From Echria macrotheca (Eukaryota; Ascomycota; Sordariomycetes; Sordariales; Schizotheciaceae): 64,000 nucleotides of DNA. Of the stretch, positions 10,401 to 20,477 are shown one piece after another. The DNA lies in the NCBI GenBank assembly GCA_030411725.1, contig MU839851.1, forward strand, positions 267,694 through 331,693, written 5' to 3'. The notes under the pieces are model-generated. The model saw only the letters and a list, made by a program, of their open reading frames with translations, was not told where the DNA came from and did not search any database. A program made the position numbers and the translations under genes. Within the stretch, counting starts at the first letter, position 1, and each line of letters opens with the position of its first letter.

Positions 10401-13400
10401 AGCTCGGTGAGGAATCGGGCGTATAGCCGCGCCACTGTCGTTTTGCCTATGGATGTTAGTGACAATGGATACAGGAGATTCTTGAGCTTACCAGTTCCTG
10501 GATTGCCCAGCATGGAGCAACTGAATCTCTCGGTCGCCAACGAAGTACCCTGGAGTGTGGCGAGCTCTACCCTGGATAAAATGGAGAGGAACTCATGTTT
10601 CACCTTCTCCAAGCCTATCATGGTCATCAGTTCATCCAATGCTTTGTTCTGCGCGCCGTCAACTTGCTTGAGAAGCTTCCACTCAGCCGCAGCGCTATCC
10701 GGCTTCTCGGGTGAGGAGTCAGCAGGAGGACTTGCAGTCCCCGCTGTGCGCTTTTTGGCAAGTTCCTTTGCTTTGGCGGCATTTAGTGCGGCTCTGGCGT
10801 CCTGCCATTGCTTCCTCTCCTGCTTCTTCTTTTCAGCTTCCTTGAATGCCGCAAGTTCCGCCTGCCGCTCCTTGATCTGTTTCTTTTCATTCTCCTCCTC
10901 GGCCTGGTACTTTGCGATTGTCTTCTGGCTTTCGAGCTCGTCCTCAATCTTTTGCAGCTCCTTAGCGCTCTCCGTCTGAGAACGTTGTCTTTCGGTCTCG
11001 CGCTGCAGATCCATCTTGGCACGGCGCTCGGTTTGCTTGTCTTCTTTGATACAAGCGTGGCAGTCGTCATTCCTCTTGGTACAGAAGACCCGAGTCTTGT
11101 GCCCTCGATCGCACGTCTTGTCCACTAGCTGGCGGCATTCCGCCTTGCTGTGATCGGAAATCCTATGGCACCGGGACTGGCACTTGTGAATCCCGCATTT
11201 GAGCGGAGCGTTACTGGACTGCGTCAGCGTCTCTTCTGAAAGATGGCGCCAAGAGACAACTCACCATAGCTTTGTACAGCCGCCATCCGGGCTGAATTTG
11301 TCAAAGTCCGAAGGTTCCTGAAGAAGCGCTTCGATTTCCGGATGCTTTTCGCACTTCACAGGAAGGCCGTCATATAGGTGACCCTGTTCTTTCATAAGCT
11401 CGAAAAAGGGAACCCAAGTTCCTGCGCCTTTCTTGCTGTTCATGAATGTGGCCATGTTGCCGATGAGGACGAGACAGTTGCGGGCTCTGGTGATGAGTAC
11501 GTTCAACCGTTCCGGAGCACACATGAAGCCAACATCGCCGGTCTCGTTGCTCCGGGTGAGGGACGCGATGACGATGTCGCTTTCCTCTCCTTGATAATTG
11601 TCTACACCGATTAGTCATTTGTGTGGCAGCAAGGAGTGCTGATGCTCACCGATTGTCGAAATACGAATGGGCGCCTGGTTAACCTGGGCGGCCGCTTGGG
11701 TCATCAACCCAGCGCGAATGAGCTCCCTCTTGTCCATTTCTCCAAGCTCAACTGCATATTCCCCCTTGAGAATCATCTCCTGGAGGACTCGAAGTTGGCC
11801 CAGATAGGGAGTCAAGACGACAATTTGGCTGGTGCTGTAGCCCTGTTGGCCCATATACTTGACACAACGCACAACCATCTCGGCCTCAAAAAGATTCTTC
11901 TTGCTTTCTTTGACTCCCGGGTCACGACGATCGCGGAGGGCGTTGTCGGTATCCTCAGGTTTGCTGTGGTTGACGAATATGACTCTGTCCCGAAGACCCC
12001 GGATGCGGTCTCGCCCCATTGTCTTTGGGTCGTCGACAAGATCCGGATATGTCAAGCGGCGAGGGAAAAGAGAAATCTCGGGCACCATCCGGTGTTGCTT
12101 GAGCAGTGTCTGGTGCTTGGCTCCCTGCTTGATGAGTCGTTCGAACATGGAACAGTTCAGATCGAAGCCGCTCCCCTTTTCGACTGACAGGTCGTAGTTG
12201 TTGATCTTGGGGCGCAGTTGCTTGTGGTCGCCGACCAGAACCAGATGCTGGACCGTGGGCGCCAGGGCTGTCAGGATGTGGCTTTCTAGAATTTCTCCCG
12301 CCTCTTCCACCAGCACCACGTCTGGCCGGAAGGCCCGGATGAGTCGTCCGTGTTTCGCTGCAGCGGTCGTGGTGCAGCCGAGCAGGGTTTTACTGCGGAC
12401 GATATCGGCATCCGACTCGCTGAACTGGATGTCGATCTCTTCCTGTGCGTTGTTGAACTTCCGGATGCATTCTTGGATGCCTTCAAGCCGCTCAGCCACA
12501 ATATTCTTGATCCATAGCCGCACGCGGGCCTCGCGTTCGGGCACCGGAATGTCCCAGATGGCCCTGCAATGAGGTGCGAGGACATTGACAAAGACCCCAG
12601 CATCTTTGCCCTGAGACCACTGGTTGAAGAGGTAGTCAGCACCGATCTTCTTGCCCTTCTTGCCCGTCTGTTGCCAGCCACCCTGGTTGATGGGCACTTG
12701 GAAAGCTTCGAAGAATCCGACGTCGTCCTCTGAGAATTCGAGGTATTGTGATATATCCTCCCATTTGATGGAAGACCGTGCATAGTCGGTTATTGCCTCT
12801 CGAGCAGCCCCTGCGTGATGGGATGCCGACACCCGCAGCTTCTCGATCAGATTCCACGCGTCTCGAGTGCGACGGTATGACCTGGCCTGGCTTGAAAGGA
12901 GGAGCGACTCGACGGCGGGAGTACACTTGGCCCTGGCGCCGATTCGAACCACGTAATCCCGAGAAATCCCGACTCGTATCAGGTCCTCGAGCAACTGGTT
13001 CAGCGCATGGTTGGTATAGCTGATGACGAGAATACGGAGGCCGACATCGTGGAAGAACCGAGCGATTTGAGCGCTGGTGAAGGACTTGCCAGTGCCTTTG
13101 AGACGATCAGTTCGATGTATCCCTGAGACAGATGTTGAAGCCTACCTACCTGGAGGACCCTGAATAATGCTGATTGCGCTCGTAAGAGCGTGGACGATTG
13201 CTTCCAGCTGTGAACGGTCGACGAAGACCGGCGCTGTCTGCCCGAGTCGGGCTGGTAACTTGATCGAACTGCCCTTGCCTGAACTGTCCAGATGCTGCTG
13301 GAGACGATCAATCATGGGCTGAAGAATGGAGTCTTGAACTTGGCGGCTGGCGCTCGGGCACGACGGGTCGGTGATGATGTTCTGGAAGGGGAGATGCGTG

Positions 13401-14668
13401 ACGGCCTGCAAGCTGAGGAGGATAGGTTCGTAGGCGAACACGGCCGTGTCGACGACAATAAACTGGACCGGCACGGGGCCAGAAACAGCCAGAGCTAACA
13501 GAGCGCTCCCAAATCCCCGAGCATCCGTGAACTGGAGAGAGACGACTGGAGGCGACTTAACGAGGAGGTCGACATCCCGATCGACAAATGCGAAGCCGAA
13601 AATCTCCTTGCCTCTGCACAAGACGCCAAAGGCCTGGTGCTTTAGAAAGTTCTTTTCGTCGGCGAAGAACTTCTTGCGCGCAGCTGGATTTTTCTTCTCG
13701 AGGAAATGCAATCCCTCATAGCATTGCAGGAGCATGGTGCACTTTTTGAACTTGAACCGACCATTTTCCTCCTCGTCTCCAAAGTTCAAGCTAATGGGTC
13801 GGAGTCCTCCCAGAATCAAGGCCGAACGCCTCCCCTTCTTGACACCGAGAGCAACGTGGAAGTCCTCCCGCAGCTCGGCAAGCATGTCCTCCCTCAGCAA
13901 GCGGTATTGGTTGTCGAGATGGATCCGCGCGCGCTCTTCGGGCTTGGTGTCCAAGACCTCCTTGGCCGTGCGGTAGAAGGGAAGCTCGGTGGAGCGGAAC
14001 TCGTCGGTCGTTGGAAAGGTTCGGATCTGCCGGTAGTCGGCGTGGTCATTGTCGTGACGGCCACCAGGACCGTTGGGCGTATTCTGCTCGGGTGCATGGA
14101 GCATCTGGATAATCCGCTTGATCTTGTACCCCAACTCGCGGGAAGGATGGTGTTCGGTCTTGAGGAAGGCATCTTTGTCGGAGAGCGTCTGGATGTCGTT
14201 GATCACAGCGGCGCTGAGGCCAAGTTTGGGACGGAGTGAGATTAGTTCAAATGAGAGCCATGTGAATGACGCGAATAGCGGATCGGTTTGGTGCGTCCGG
14301 AAAAGCTGGACAAGGGCGTTCCAGAGAGTCGGGGGCTCGGCGGTGGCATGGAGGACTTTATGCAGGAGTTGGCCGTCGGCCAGGGCTTTAATGCCTGGGT
14401 CCGAGAGGTAGGAGAGCGTGGGGAGAGTTTGGGAGAGGAGGAAGGAGTCGGTTAGATCGACGCGGAGGGCTGAGTGCAACGCCTTGAGCCCTGCTGCACT
14501 GGATACGATGGTCTCAACGCAGGCGCTGGGGGTCTTTGGCGCGGTTGTGAAGAGGCGGATTCCCTCGAGGAAGTGTTGGGCGCTTTGCGAGCTGATGATT
14601 TGCTGCTCGCCGGAAATCACCTTGTAGAAAACCCGCTTCAGACGGGCGGCACGTTGGTCATGAGCCAT
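7481..14668 (-). CDS. SF1 helicase / NFX1-type zinc finger / triple CbxX-type AAA ATPase fusion
   Basis: Predicted exons: 14668-13150, 13095-11650, 11601-11265, 11213-10492, 10446-9544 and 9492-7481. Introns are 54, 48, 51, 45 and 51 nt. The frame closes exactly, giving 2312 aa. The helicase has GPPGTGKS (~504-511, split by intron 1), VVLVEEAGE (~770), GDHKQLRP (~797), QGEESDIVIASLTR and ERLNVLITRAR, as in the UPF1/ZNFX1 group. Cys/His-rich NFX1-like sequence follows (KCGIHKCQSRCH), then a Lys/Glu coiled coil. Three AAA modules have Walker A GNPGTGKTT (~1337), GNPGTGKTT (~1618) and GPPGTGKTT (~1897), with Walker B LFVDEAY, LVIDEAY and LFVDEAY. A coiled coil and a CPMGYAW...YRCAGG motif end it. 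It is likely an RNA-remodelling ATPase. Related fusions are known in moulds, but their role is poorly defined. Confidence 0.9.
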
Positions 14669-15001
14669 CGTATTGGATCTGGCTGGAGAGAGTTGTTGGG
14701 TGTTTCTGCGTGGTTCTGTTTGTTTTATTCAGGACGGTGTTTGCTGGCGTTTGTTGAAATGCGTGTTCTTCTTTCCAAGAACGGTGTGGGTAAAGGGGAG
14801 AGAACGAGACAGGCAGGAAGTGGTGTTCATGGAGAAGGATGGTCTGTTATCAAGCGGGTCGAGTTGTGATATACGATCACTATTGGCTTGTCATCTGGTG
14901 GGGGAATACGCCAGACTCAGTCCAATGGGGAGCGAAGTGTCGATGTTGGCGAATCATTTGAGCAAAAGTCGACTGAAGGCCTCAGTGCAGTATGCAGATG
15001 G
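14669..15001. promoter_or_regulatory. Upstream region of the giant helicase gene
   Basis: This 333-bp stretch should hold the promoter of the minus-strand helicase-AAA gene. Its far end is the 8-bp target duplication GCAGATGG (14994-15001) of the MITE. No canonical TATA box stands out. Open frames here are not convincing genes. Confidence 0.45.
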
Positions 15002-15442
15002 GGCGTTTGATAGGGGTGTACCCCCCTTTTGCTAACGGAACACCCCTCTGCACAACGTTTTGGCCAACTGCGTTCCAATCTACTGTTAATATCGTTTTAA
15101 AAAGCGGGATGTATACGTATAATAGGCCTATTGACTGTATATAATAGGCCTTCTGACTATACACAGTGGGTTCAATTAGCTAAAGGTTGAGAAAAGTAAA
15201 GATTGAGGACAGTTACGTTCATTCGCTAAACCCATAAATACGCGTTAGCTCGAGACCTTTTATACCTTATTTCCGGTAAATAAAAGTCCAAACACGCAAT
15301 TGATAGATCGCAAAGCCCTTATTAATGGCCCTCCTGCCACTGCTAACACGCCGAAACGAATATATATTAAGGATGTAGGCGAAAAAAAATATCTTCGAGG
15401 GGAAGCGTCGATCAAAAAGCGGGTGCACCCCTAACAGACGCC
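15002..15442 (-). mobile_element. hAT-like MITE, copy 2, with 8-bp target duplication
   Basis: A 441-bp element, inverted relative to copies 1 and 3. The ends GGCGTTTGATAGGGG and (reverse complement) GGCGTCTGTTAGGGG are inverted repeats. It is flanked by perfect 8-bp direct repeats GCAGATGG at 14994-15001 and 15443-15450. Eight-bp duplications are typical of the hAT superfamily, which supports a non-autonomous hAT assignment. The interior shows TTTACCGGAAATAAGGTATA on the minus strand, shared with the other copies. No coding capacity. Confidence 0.9.
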
Positions 15443-15450
15443 GCAGATGG

Positions 15451-15865
15451 GATGGGGCATACAAATCGCGGGAGCCTGCTGCTCTCTCTTCCCGCAGAAC
15501 AGTTGGGTGTCTTTGATTGGACAATCCTAGCAAATGACACAAAGCTGAGGTCGCGGGCCTTGGATCCGGACTGCCGTGTAACTCGAGCCCAATGTGTTTG
15601 TTGTCGTCAACGTGGAAGGGAGCAAACACGAGTGATTCCGTGTCAAGGATGAGCCGCCTCAATCAGAGAGTGAACCCTGAGCCCTGGATCTTCCATTCTT
15701 CCATCATCACGGTGCCGGTGTCTTTCGTCCAACCAGCCTCAGCACCTCCCGGAAGAAATTTGGTAAATTGCCTGGTGTTATCGCGAGTTTAATTAGTCGA
15801 AGAGTTGCTGACTCCCTAGGTTTTTACTCGTCCTGATCAACCTATTGTTTCAGCGCAGTTCACAT
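15451..15865. other. Gene-free stretch between MITE and tRNA
   Basis: No supported gene. Contains the flank of the MITE and the 5' region of the tRNA gene. Confidence 0.5.
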
Positions 15866-15938
15866 GGCCGCGTGGCCTAATGGCTAAGGCGCCAGATTTC
15901 GGCTCTGGAGATTGTGCGTTCGACTCGCATCGTGGTCG
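15866..15938 (+). tRNA. tRNA-Arg (anticodon UCG)
   Basis: A complete 73-nt cloverleaf without intron. Acceptor GGCCGCG pairs with CGTGGTC (G-U pairs at two positions), with discriminator G. D-stem GCCT/AGGC; anticodon stem CCAGA/TCTGG with loop TTTCGGC, so anticodon TCG reading CGA arginine codons. T-stem GTGCG/CGCAT with loop TTCGACT. The internal A and B boxes are intact, so it is probably transcribed by RNA polymerase III. Confidence 0.95.
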
Positions 15939-17260
15939 CAGGAAACCTCATGAACGCTGGTGAGCGTTGCATGTTTTTTTCTTTCCTTTTACAGTCCGTA
16001 TCTCGAGCGAAATGGCACGTTCCTATCATATGTAGCGTAAATGGCGATATAAGGATACGCGACGGTGAGCGGATATCTCGTTTTTGCGGAGGACACGGCC
16101 GTGGCTACAAGCCAGGCATCCAAGAACGGGCTAAGAGTCGTCATATATATCGCTACTTCTACCTATAATCGTTCTCAAGGCCTCGTTTTCTCGCGAGGAG
16201 GACGCCATCAAGACTTTGGAACCGGAATGACTACCTAGCCTTTGCGTCCTCGGGAGGAGCGGATTGACCACGGTGCGACGATCTCCGTAACCTGTTCCAA
16301 ATCGAGTGGAGTGTTTTCCGGGCGCTGACTTCTGCCCTTGTCTGCAACGCTCATTTTATCCTCATCTTTGAGACTCGATATTTCGACATGGATGGATCGG
16401 ACAGAAGTCGTAGGGGAGATGAAATAGGACGGCGGCAGAGCTAACTATACCTTGTCAAACGGCTGGCATCTCAAAGCCTCAGAGTGCAGCTTTTCATGCA
16501 GTCGTAGCGTACGACGCGACCCCAAGACGAGCGCCATGTCTCGCACACCTCTCGGATCTCCATGGCCCGCCTCTCGTCAATTGTGCAGACACTGGCGAGG
16601 GCGTGGAAGCCCGGTGTTTAGCACGGTTTCTCGTCCTTGGTGGATGAGTGCATTGGCATCCAGCCGATCAGGGTGTTCTGGGGGATCCTCGTCGTGTGCC
16701 GCTTTCCCGGGCACTACACAGTACATGGTGGGGTGACACGACGCGGCCGTAGTGACTCTCGGTGTGGGTCTTGTGTAGAGTTTGGAGACAGAGTCGAGAC
16801 GGACGGTGCTTTGTGGGCATTCGGAGACTTCTGTCAGATTACGGCTGAGACCTCTTGGCACAGCCACAAGATGGGGTGGTCTTGGCTCGAATGTTACCCC
16901 GTATCCGCCAAGTAAGCTTTTTACCCCCGGTCCCAGACCAGGGTGTGACAAATGAGTCACCCTTTATTAATTTGAGGTGTATCCACCGCTCCTGTCTTGC
17001 GTCTTTGCTTTCGGGTGATTTTTTTTCAACGGTGTGAATAGATGATGCTTGACACGCGGTAACTCCCTACCTCCCTACCTAATTAACTCCCACGAGGAGT
17101 CGAAATATTGTCTTTCTTTATTGCGTTTGGTTTTGTCTTTACCCGTTATCCACGTTTCAGAAAAGACAGGGTCCACAGCGGGTTTTCGAGTATGCTCGTT
17201 TCTCTCGGGCTCCCGTCCTTGCCCCCGCCTTCATCCGGTTGAGTATCCATCGCGTACGCA
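15939..17260. other. 1.3-kb stretch without a supported gene
   Basis: A T-run (ATGTTTTTTTC, about 15969-15979) about 30 bp after the tRNA could end Pol III transcription. Short inverted GC-rich motifs (CTCGCGAGGAGGACGCC near 16191 and GCGTCCTCGGGAGGAGC near 16225) are present. Frames up to 127 codons have no recognisable motifs. The right end is the probable promoter of the RTA1-like gene. Confidence 0.5.
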
Positions 17261-18563
17261 ATGTCTTCCGGCGATGATCCAGGTGAGATCTATCTTTGGA
17301 CTCAAATAAACCATAGCTGATCTTGACGTAGACCCCAGCCGGTTGTATTTCTATACACCTAACAAACCGGCTGCCATTTTCTTTGCTACGGCATTTGCTC
17401 TCGCTGGCCTTGCTCACCTCTGGTTAGGGTTGTAAGTCTCTATCACGCACACTTCAGTGGGGGCGATGCATTCCAGGTTTAAATATCACAACTACATCGG
17501 TTTCCTCCTGTCTTGGGCCTTATTGCAACACTCCTTCTGGGTTGCTGCTGCGACAATCCCAACTTTTCCTGCACCGCGCTCCCTATCGTTTCATTTCGTG
17601 TTCCATCAAGGAAGAAAAACTGACTGGCGACTATTAGCTCATCCAAATCATTCCGGATGACTAGCTGCCTGGTGTTTGGGTGTGCACTTCTCGCGACGGC
17701 CTTCTCGACACGGGCAATCCTGGCAGAGGACGACCGAAATGGCCAAGTTTTCACTGCCAGCACCATGTTAGACTACGCCGCCCCGTACGGAACCACGCTC
17801 CCTAGGACTTTTCGTTTTGTTTGATACTGACAAACTATCTGCTAGTCCCCTCATGCAACTGGCGAACTTCCAAATCCTCGGTCGTGTCTTCTACTGGGTT
17901 CCGTACTTTGCACCTATGCATCCGGCCCGGATGTTGCTGACACTCGGGTCTATTTGCGCCGTTATCGAGCTGTTGACAGTCATGGGTATTGCCTTCCTGT
18001 CCAACCGCGACTTGCCTGAGGTCGACTTGCAGCGGGGTGATTACATGACCAAGGGCTCTCTGGTTGTTCAACTCGCCACCATCGGAATCTTTTACGCTCT
18101 ACTTGGTGTCTTCCACCGATGCTGTTATCTCGCATACCTGACCCGAAACCAAGGACTCGTCCGGCTACTGACGCTACTGTATACGACCACGGCGCTGCTC
18201 CTAGGACGCACTATTTACAGGATGGCCGAGCTTTTCGGAAGCCCACCAAACCCCCTTTCTTCTTCCGGGGATACACTCCCGCCAGCGGTGCGCTACGAGG
18301 CCTTGTTCTACATCTTCGACGCTTTGCTCCTGTTATTATTTGCTCTGGCCTGGCTGTTCTGGCATCCACGCTTGTACTTGCCCATCACTAGCAAACGGTA
18401 TCTTGCTCAGGATGCGAAGACGGAGCTCGCCGGGCCTGGCTGGGCCGATTCAAGATCTCTGACCGAGACGTTTCTCAACCCATTTGCGACGCTGACTGCG
18501 CGTGCTGGCCACCAGAGGCCGTTTTGGGAGCATAATGGGTATGAGCTTCAAAGAAGGCGTTAG
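17261..18563 (+). CDS. RTA1-like seven-transmembrane protein
   Basis: Predicted exons are 17261-17282, 17332-17431, 17477-~17509, ~17665-17784 and 17846-18563, about 330 aa, usual for the family. The third intron is uncertain (weak GTCTTG donor). Family landmarks: LYFYTPNKPAAIFFATAFAL at the N-terminus, LDYAAPPL, then ILGRVFYWVPYFAPMHPARM and WLFWHPRLYLP at the end, with about seven hydrophobic helices between. RTA1/RSB1-type proteins of yeast act in lipid or sphingoid-base export and 7-aminocholesterol resistance; in moulds substrates are mostly unknown. Single gene with no obvious partner. Confidence 0.85.
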
Positions 18564-19390
18564 AAGTGGCACGGGGAAACAGAATCACATGGCTTTTTAT
18601 ACCCTTCGTCTTACATAGAGGGTTTCCGACTTGAAAATAGCTCGATATTAATTAAGCAATAAGAAGCCAAAACCAGGGGTCGATGAACCCGTGCGGGAGA
18701 GCCGGGGGTGTGATGGTTGTCGGAAGGAGAAGGTGGGCCCCGTGGGTGTCCTTCTCATTCCTGTCCAGCCCAGCATTTCTTATGACAGTGAAGATACCGA
18801 CCTCGCGCGTGTGTTACAAGATGCTGTGTGGTAAACGAGCTGATTGTTCCATGACGGAACTGCCCGAGAAGACCTTAGGGGAGTTCTGACCAGGATTACG
18901 TGGTTAACCAACCACATAAATCGCATCGGTTAACCAGCCGAACCAGGTACTAACCAACCGTACCTGCAACTCTACCGTTCAAGACATGGAAGCACAAGAG
19001 GAGGATGCCCGAGTTTTCGGACTCGAGACGTTTGCTGGGCGCCTGGATTTGGGACTAATGAGCTGTCATCACACCCCCAACAATTACGTTATAAAGGCAC
19101 CATACATTAAGTGTACTCTTTCGCCACAATTGAAGTTCCGAAATCAAAAGTTGTGTTACATATTTGTTAGTTACTTCTTGAATATTAACTGAACCGTGCT
19201 TCGAAATTGCAAGATGAGGCCGGTAACCGGCCGGCACAGCCAGCTCTCAGCTAGCCTGGCGTGAGAGGGACGTGAACAAACAGTTACCACGCTTGGTCTG
19301 CAAAACCTTCGGACTCATATCAGCTGTACTTGGGCCGTATCTCGATACTGCATCAAAACTGGTAACTATTGCGTGGTGTCCTATGGTGTC
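18564..19390. other. Gene-poor stretch with repeated GTTAACCA motifs
   Basis: Between 18900 and 18962 the motif GGTTAACCAACCA / GGTTAACCAGCC / ACTAACCAACC recurs within about 60 bp, possibly a regulatory motif cluster or short repeat. A 68-codon frame from 18986 has no recognisable features and is not called. Confidence 0.4.
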
Positions 19391-19870
19391 CTAGGTATGA
19401 CACTTGCAAACACAGTACGACTCGCTACCAGGACCGATATACTTGCACTAAAGCCCGCAGCCGTTAGCTCGTGTGACCGACTACTTGTGAGGAGGGTATG
19501 GAAAAATAAGAGATGCCCAGAAAGATAGTCGAACAGGGTAGCGTTGTAGCGCCAAAAGGAAGGACCCAAGCTTGCTTACGTATGATGCCTTGCAGCTTAG
19601 AGCGCCGCCACAACCCCCATGGGTGTTGCAACAGTAGTTCTCGCAGTCTGACAATCCAGTCAGCTTTCTCATTCCGGTAGCAGAGCCCAAGCAATGGGGG
19701 CTTACCGACACAGTCTCTCTTTCCCTGCAAGATGATTTGTCTGGTATCAGCAAAGATCTATGGAATTGGTGGTAAAGATGCTGGAGAAAACAAACCAGCG
19801 TGATTTCATCAACCGGGGAGGCCATTACGAGGCCGATATTCACAAGCAGGATTGCCTTGAGAAGATGCAT
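19391..19870 (-). CDS. Small secreted 10-cysteine, defensin-like peptide
   Basis: Predicted exons: 19870-19796, 19724-19706, 19647-19580 and 19447-19391. Introns are 71, 58 and 132 nt, all GT-AG. The frame closes to 72 aa. Residues 1-17 (MHLLKAILLVNIGLVMA) form a signal peptide. A short propiece ends in Lys-Arg (GKR), a Kex2-type site directly before the first cysteine. The mature ~45 residues hold ten cysteines, including an adjacent CC pair and a C-terminal CVCKC. Clustered Cys after a Gly-rich stretch with a terminal CxC recalls CS-alpha-beta defensins, though spacing is not canonical. Cys-rich secreted peptides can be antimicrobial or effectors; function here is inferred only. The longest intron is the least certain. 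Confidence 0.6.
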
Positions 19871-20477
19871 GGCGCTAGAATGCGAGTAGGGACTTGGTAT
19901 ATCTGATGTCGCCGAGAGTCACTGGATCAGGCTGGATATCTCAGAAGATGGATTTAAGTCTGATGTTTCGAGGTCCTTATGGAAAGATTGCCTGTTTGCA
20001 GAACCAAGTATGCCTACTTATACCTTTTCTTGGACCATAGTTGCTCCACCAGTTACCTGGTACGCAGGGTACTGGCTAGATATCAAGCGACCAACAACGG
20101 GTCATCGATTTGACCGGCCGACATACGCGATCGAGATCGAGCTAAATGCAGGGTGTATTCATATCGCGATCATTTCTTTTTCGTCCTTGTAGTTGTAACG
20201 AACTGGGTGGTGGGCTGAGCCGGTTTGAAGTTATCCCGGCTCACATTTTTATCCCACTGAAGCTGTGATCATAAATTGCAACATCCCGCCGGCCAAAGAC
20301 AAATTGGAACGCTACAATAATAAGCACTTGGATTGCACATCACATCCACCAATCCACTCGCGACGCTTCGTATGCGTTTAATCTCAGGTCTTTAACGATC
20401 AACATTATTTATTCAGATAGTAAAACCACCCTAGGTATCTGGTATACTTTTCCCAAACCAGCTTTGCCCCTCATCCT
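19871..20477. other. Upstream of the peptide gene and 3' side of the transporter gene
   Basis: No supported gene. The left part is the likely promoter of the Cys-rich peptide (transcribed leftward). The right part is the 3' flank of the sugar transporter. Confidence 0.5.

Noticed and set aside
13292..14239. Plus-strand frames opposite the helicase gene
   Set aside because: They mirror the codon structure of the clearly conserved minus-strand helicase exons.
18986..19192. A 68-aa plus-strand protein
   Set aside because: Short, no signal peptide, no motif, and a low-complexity end.
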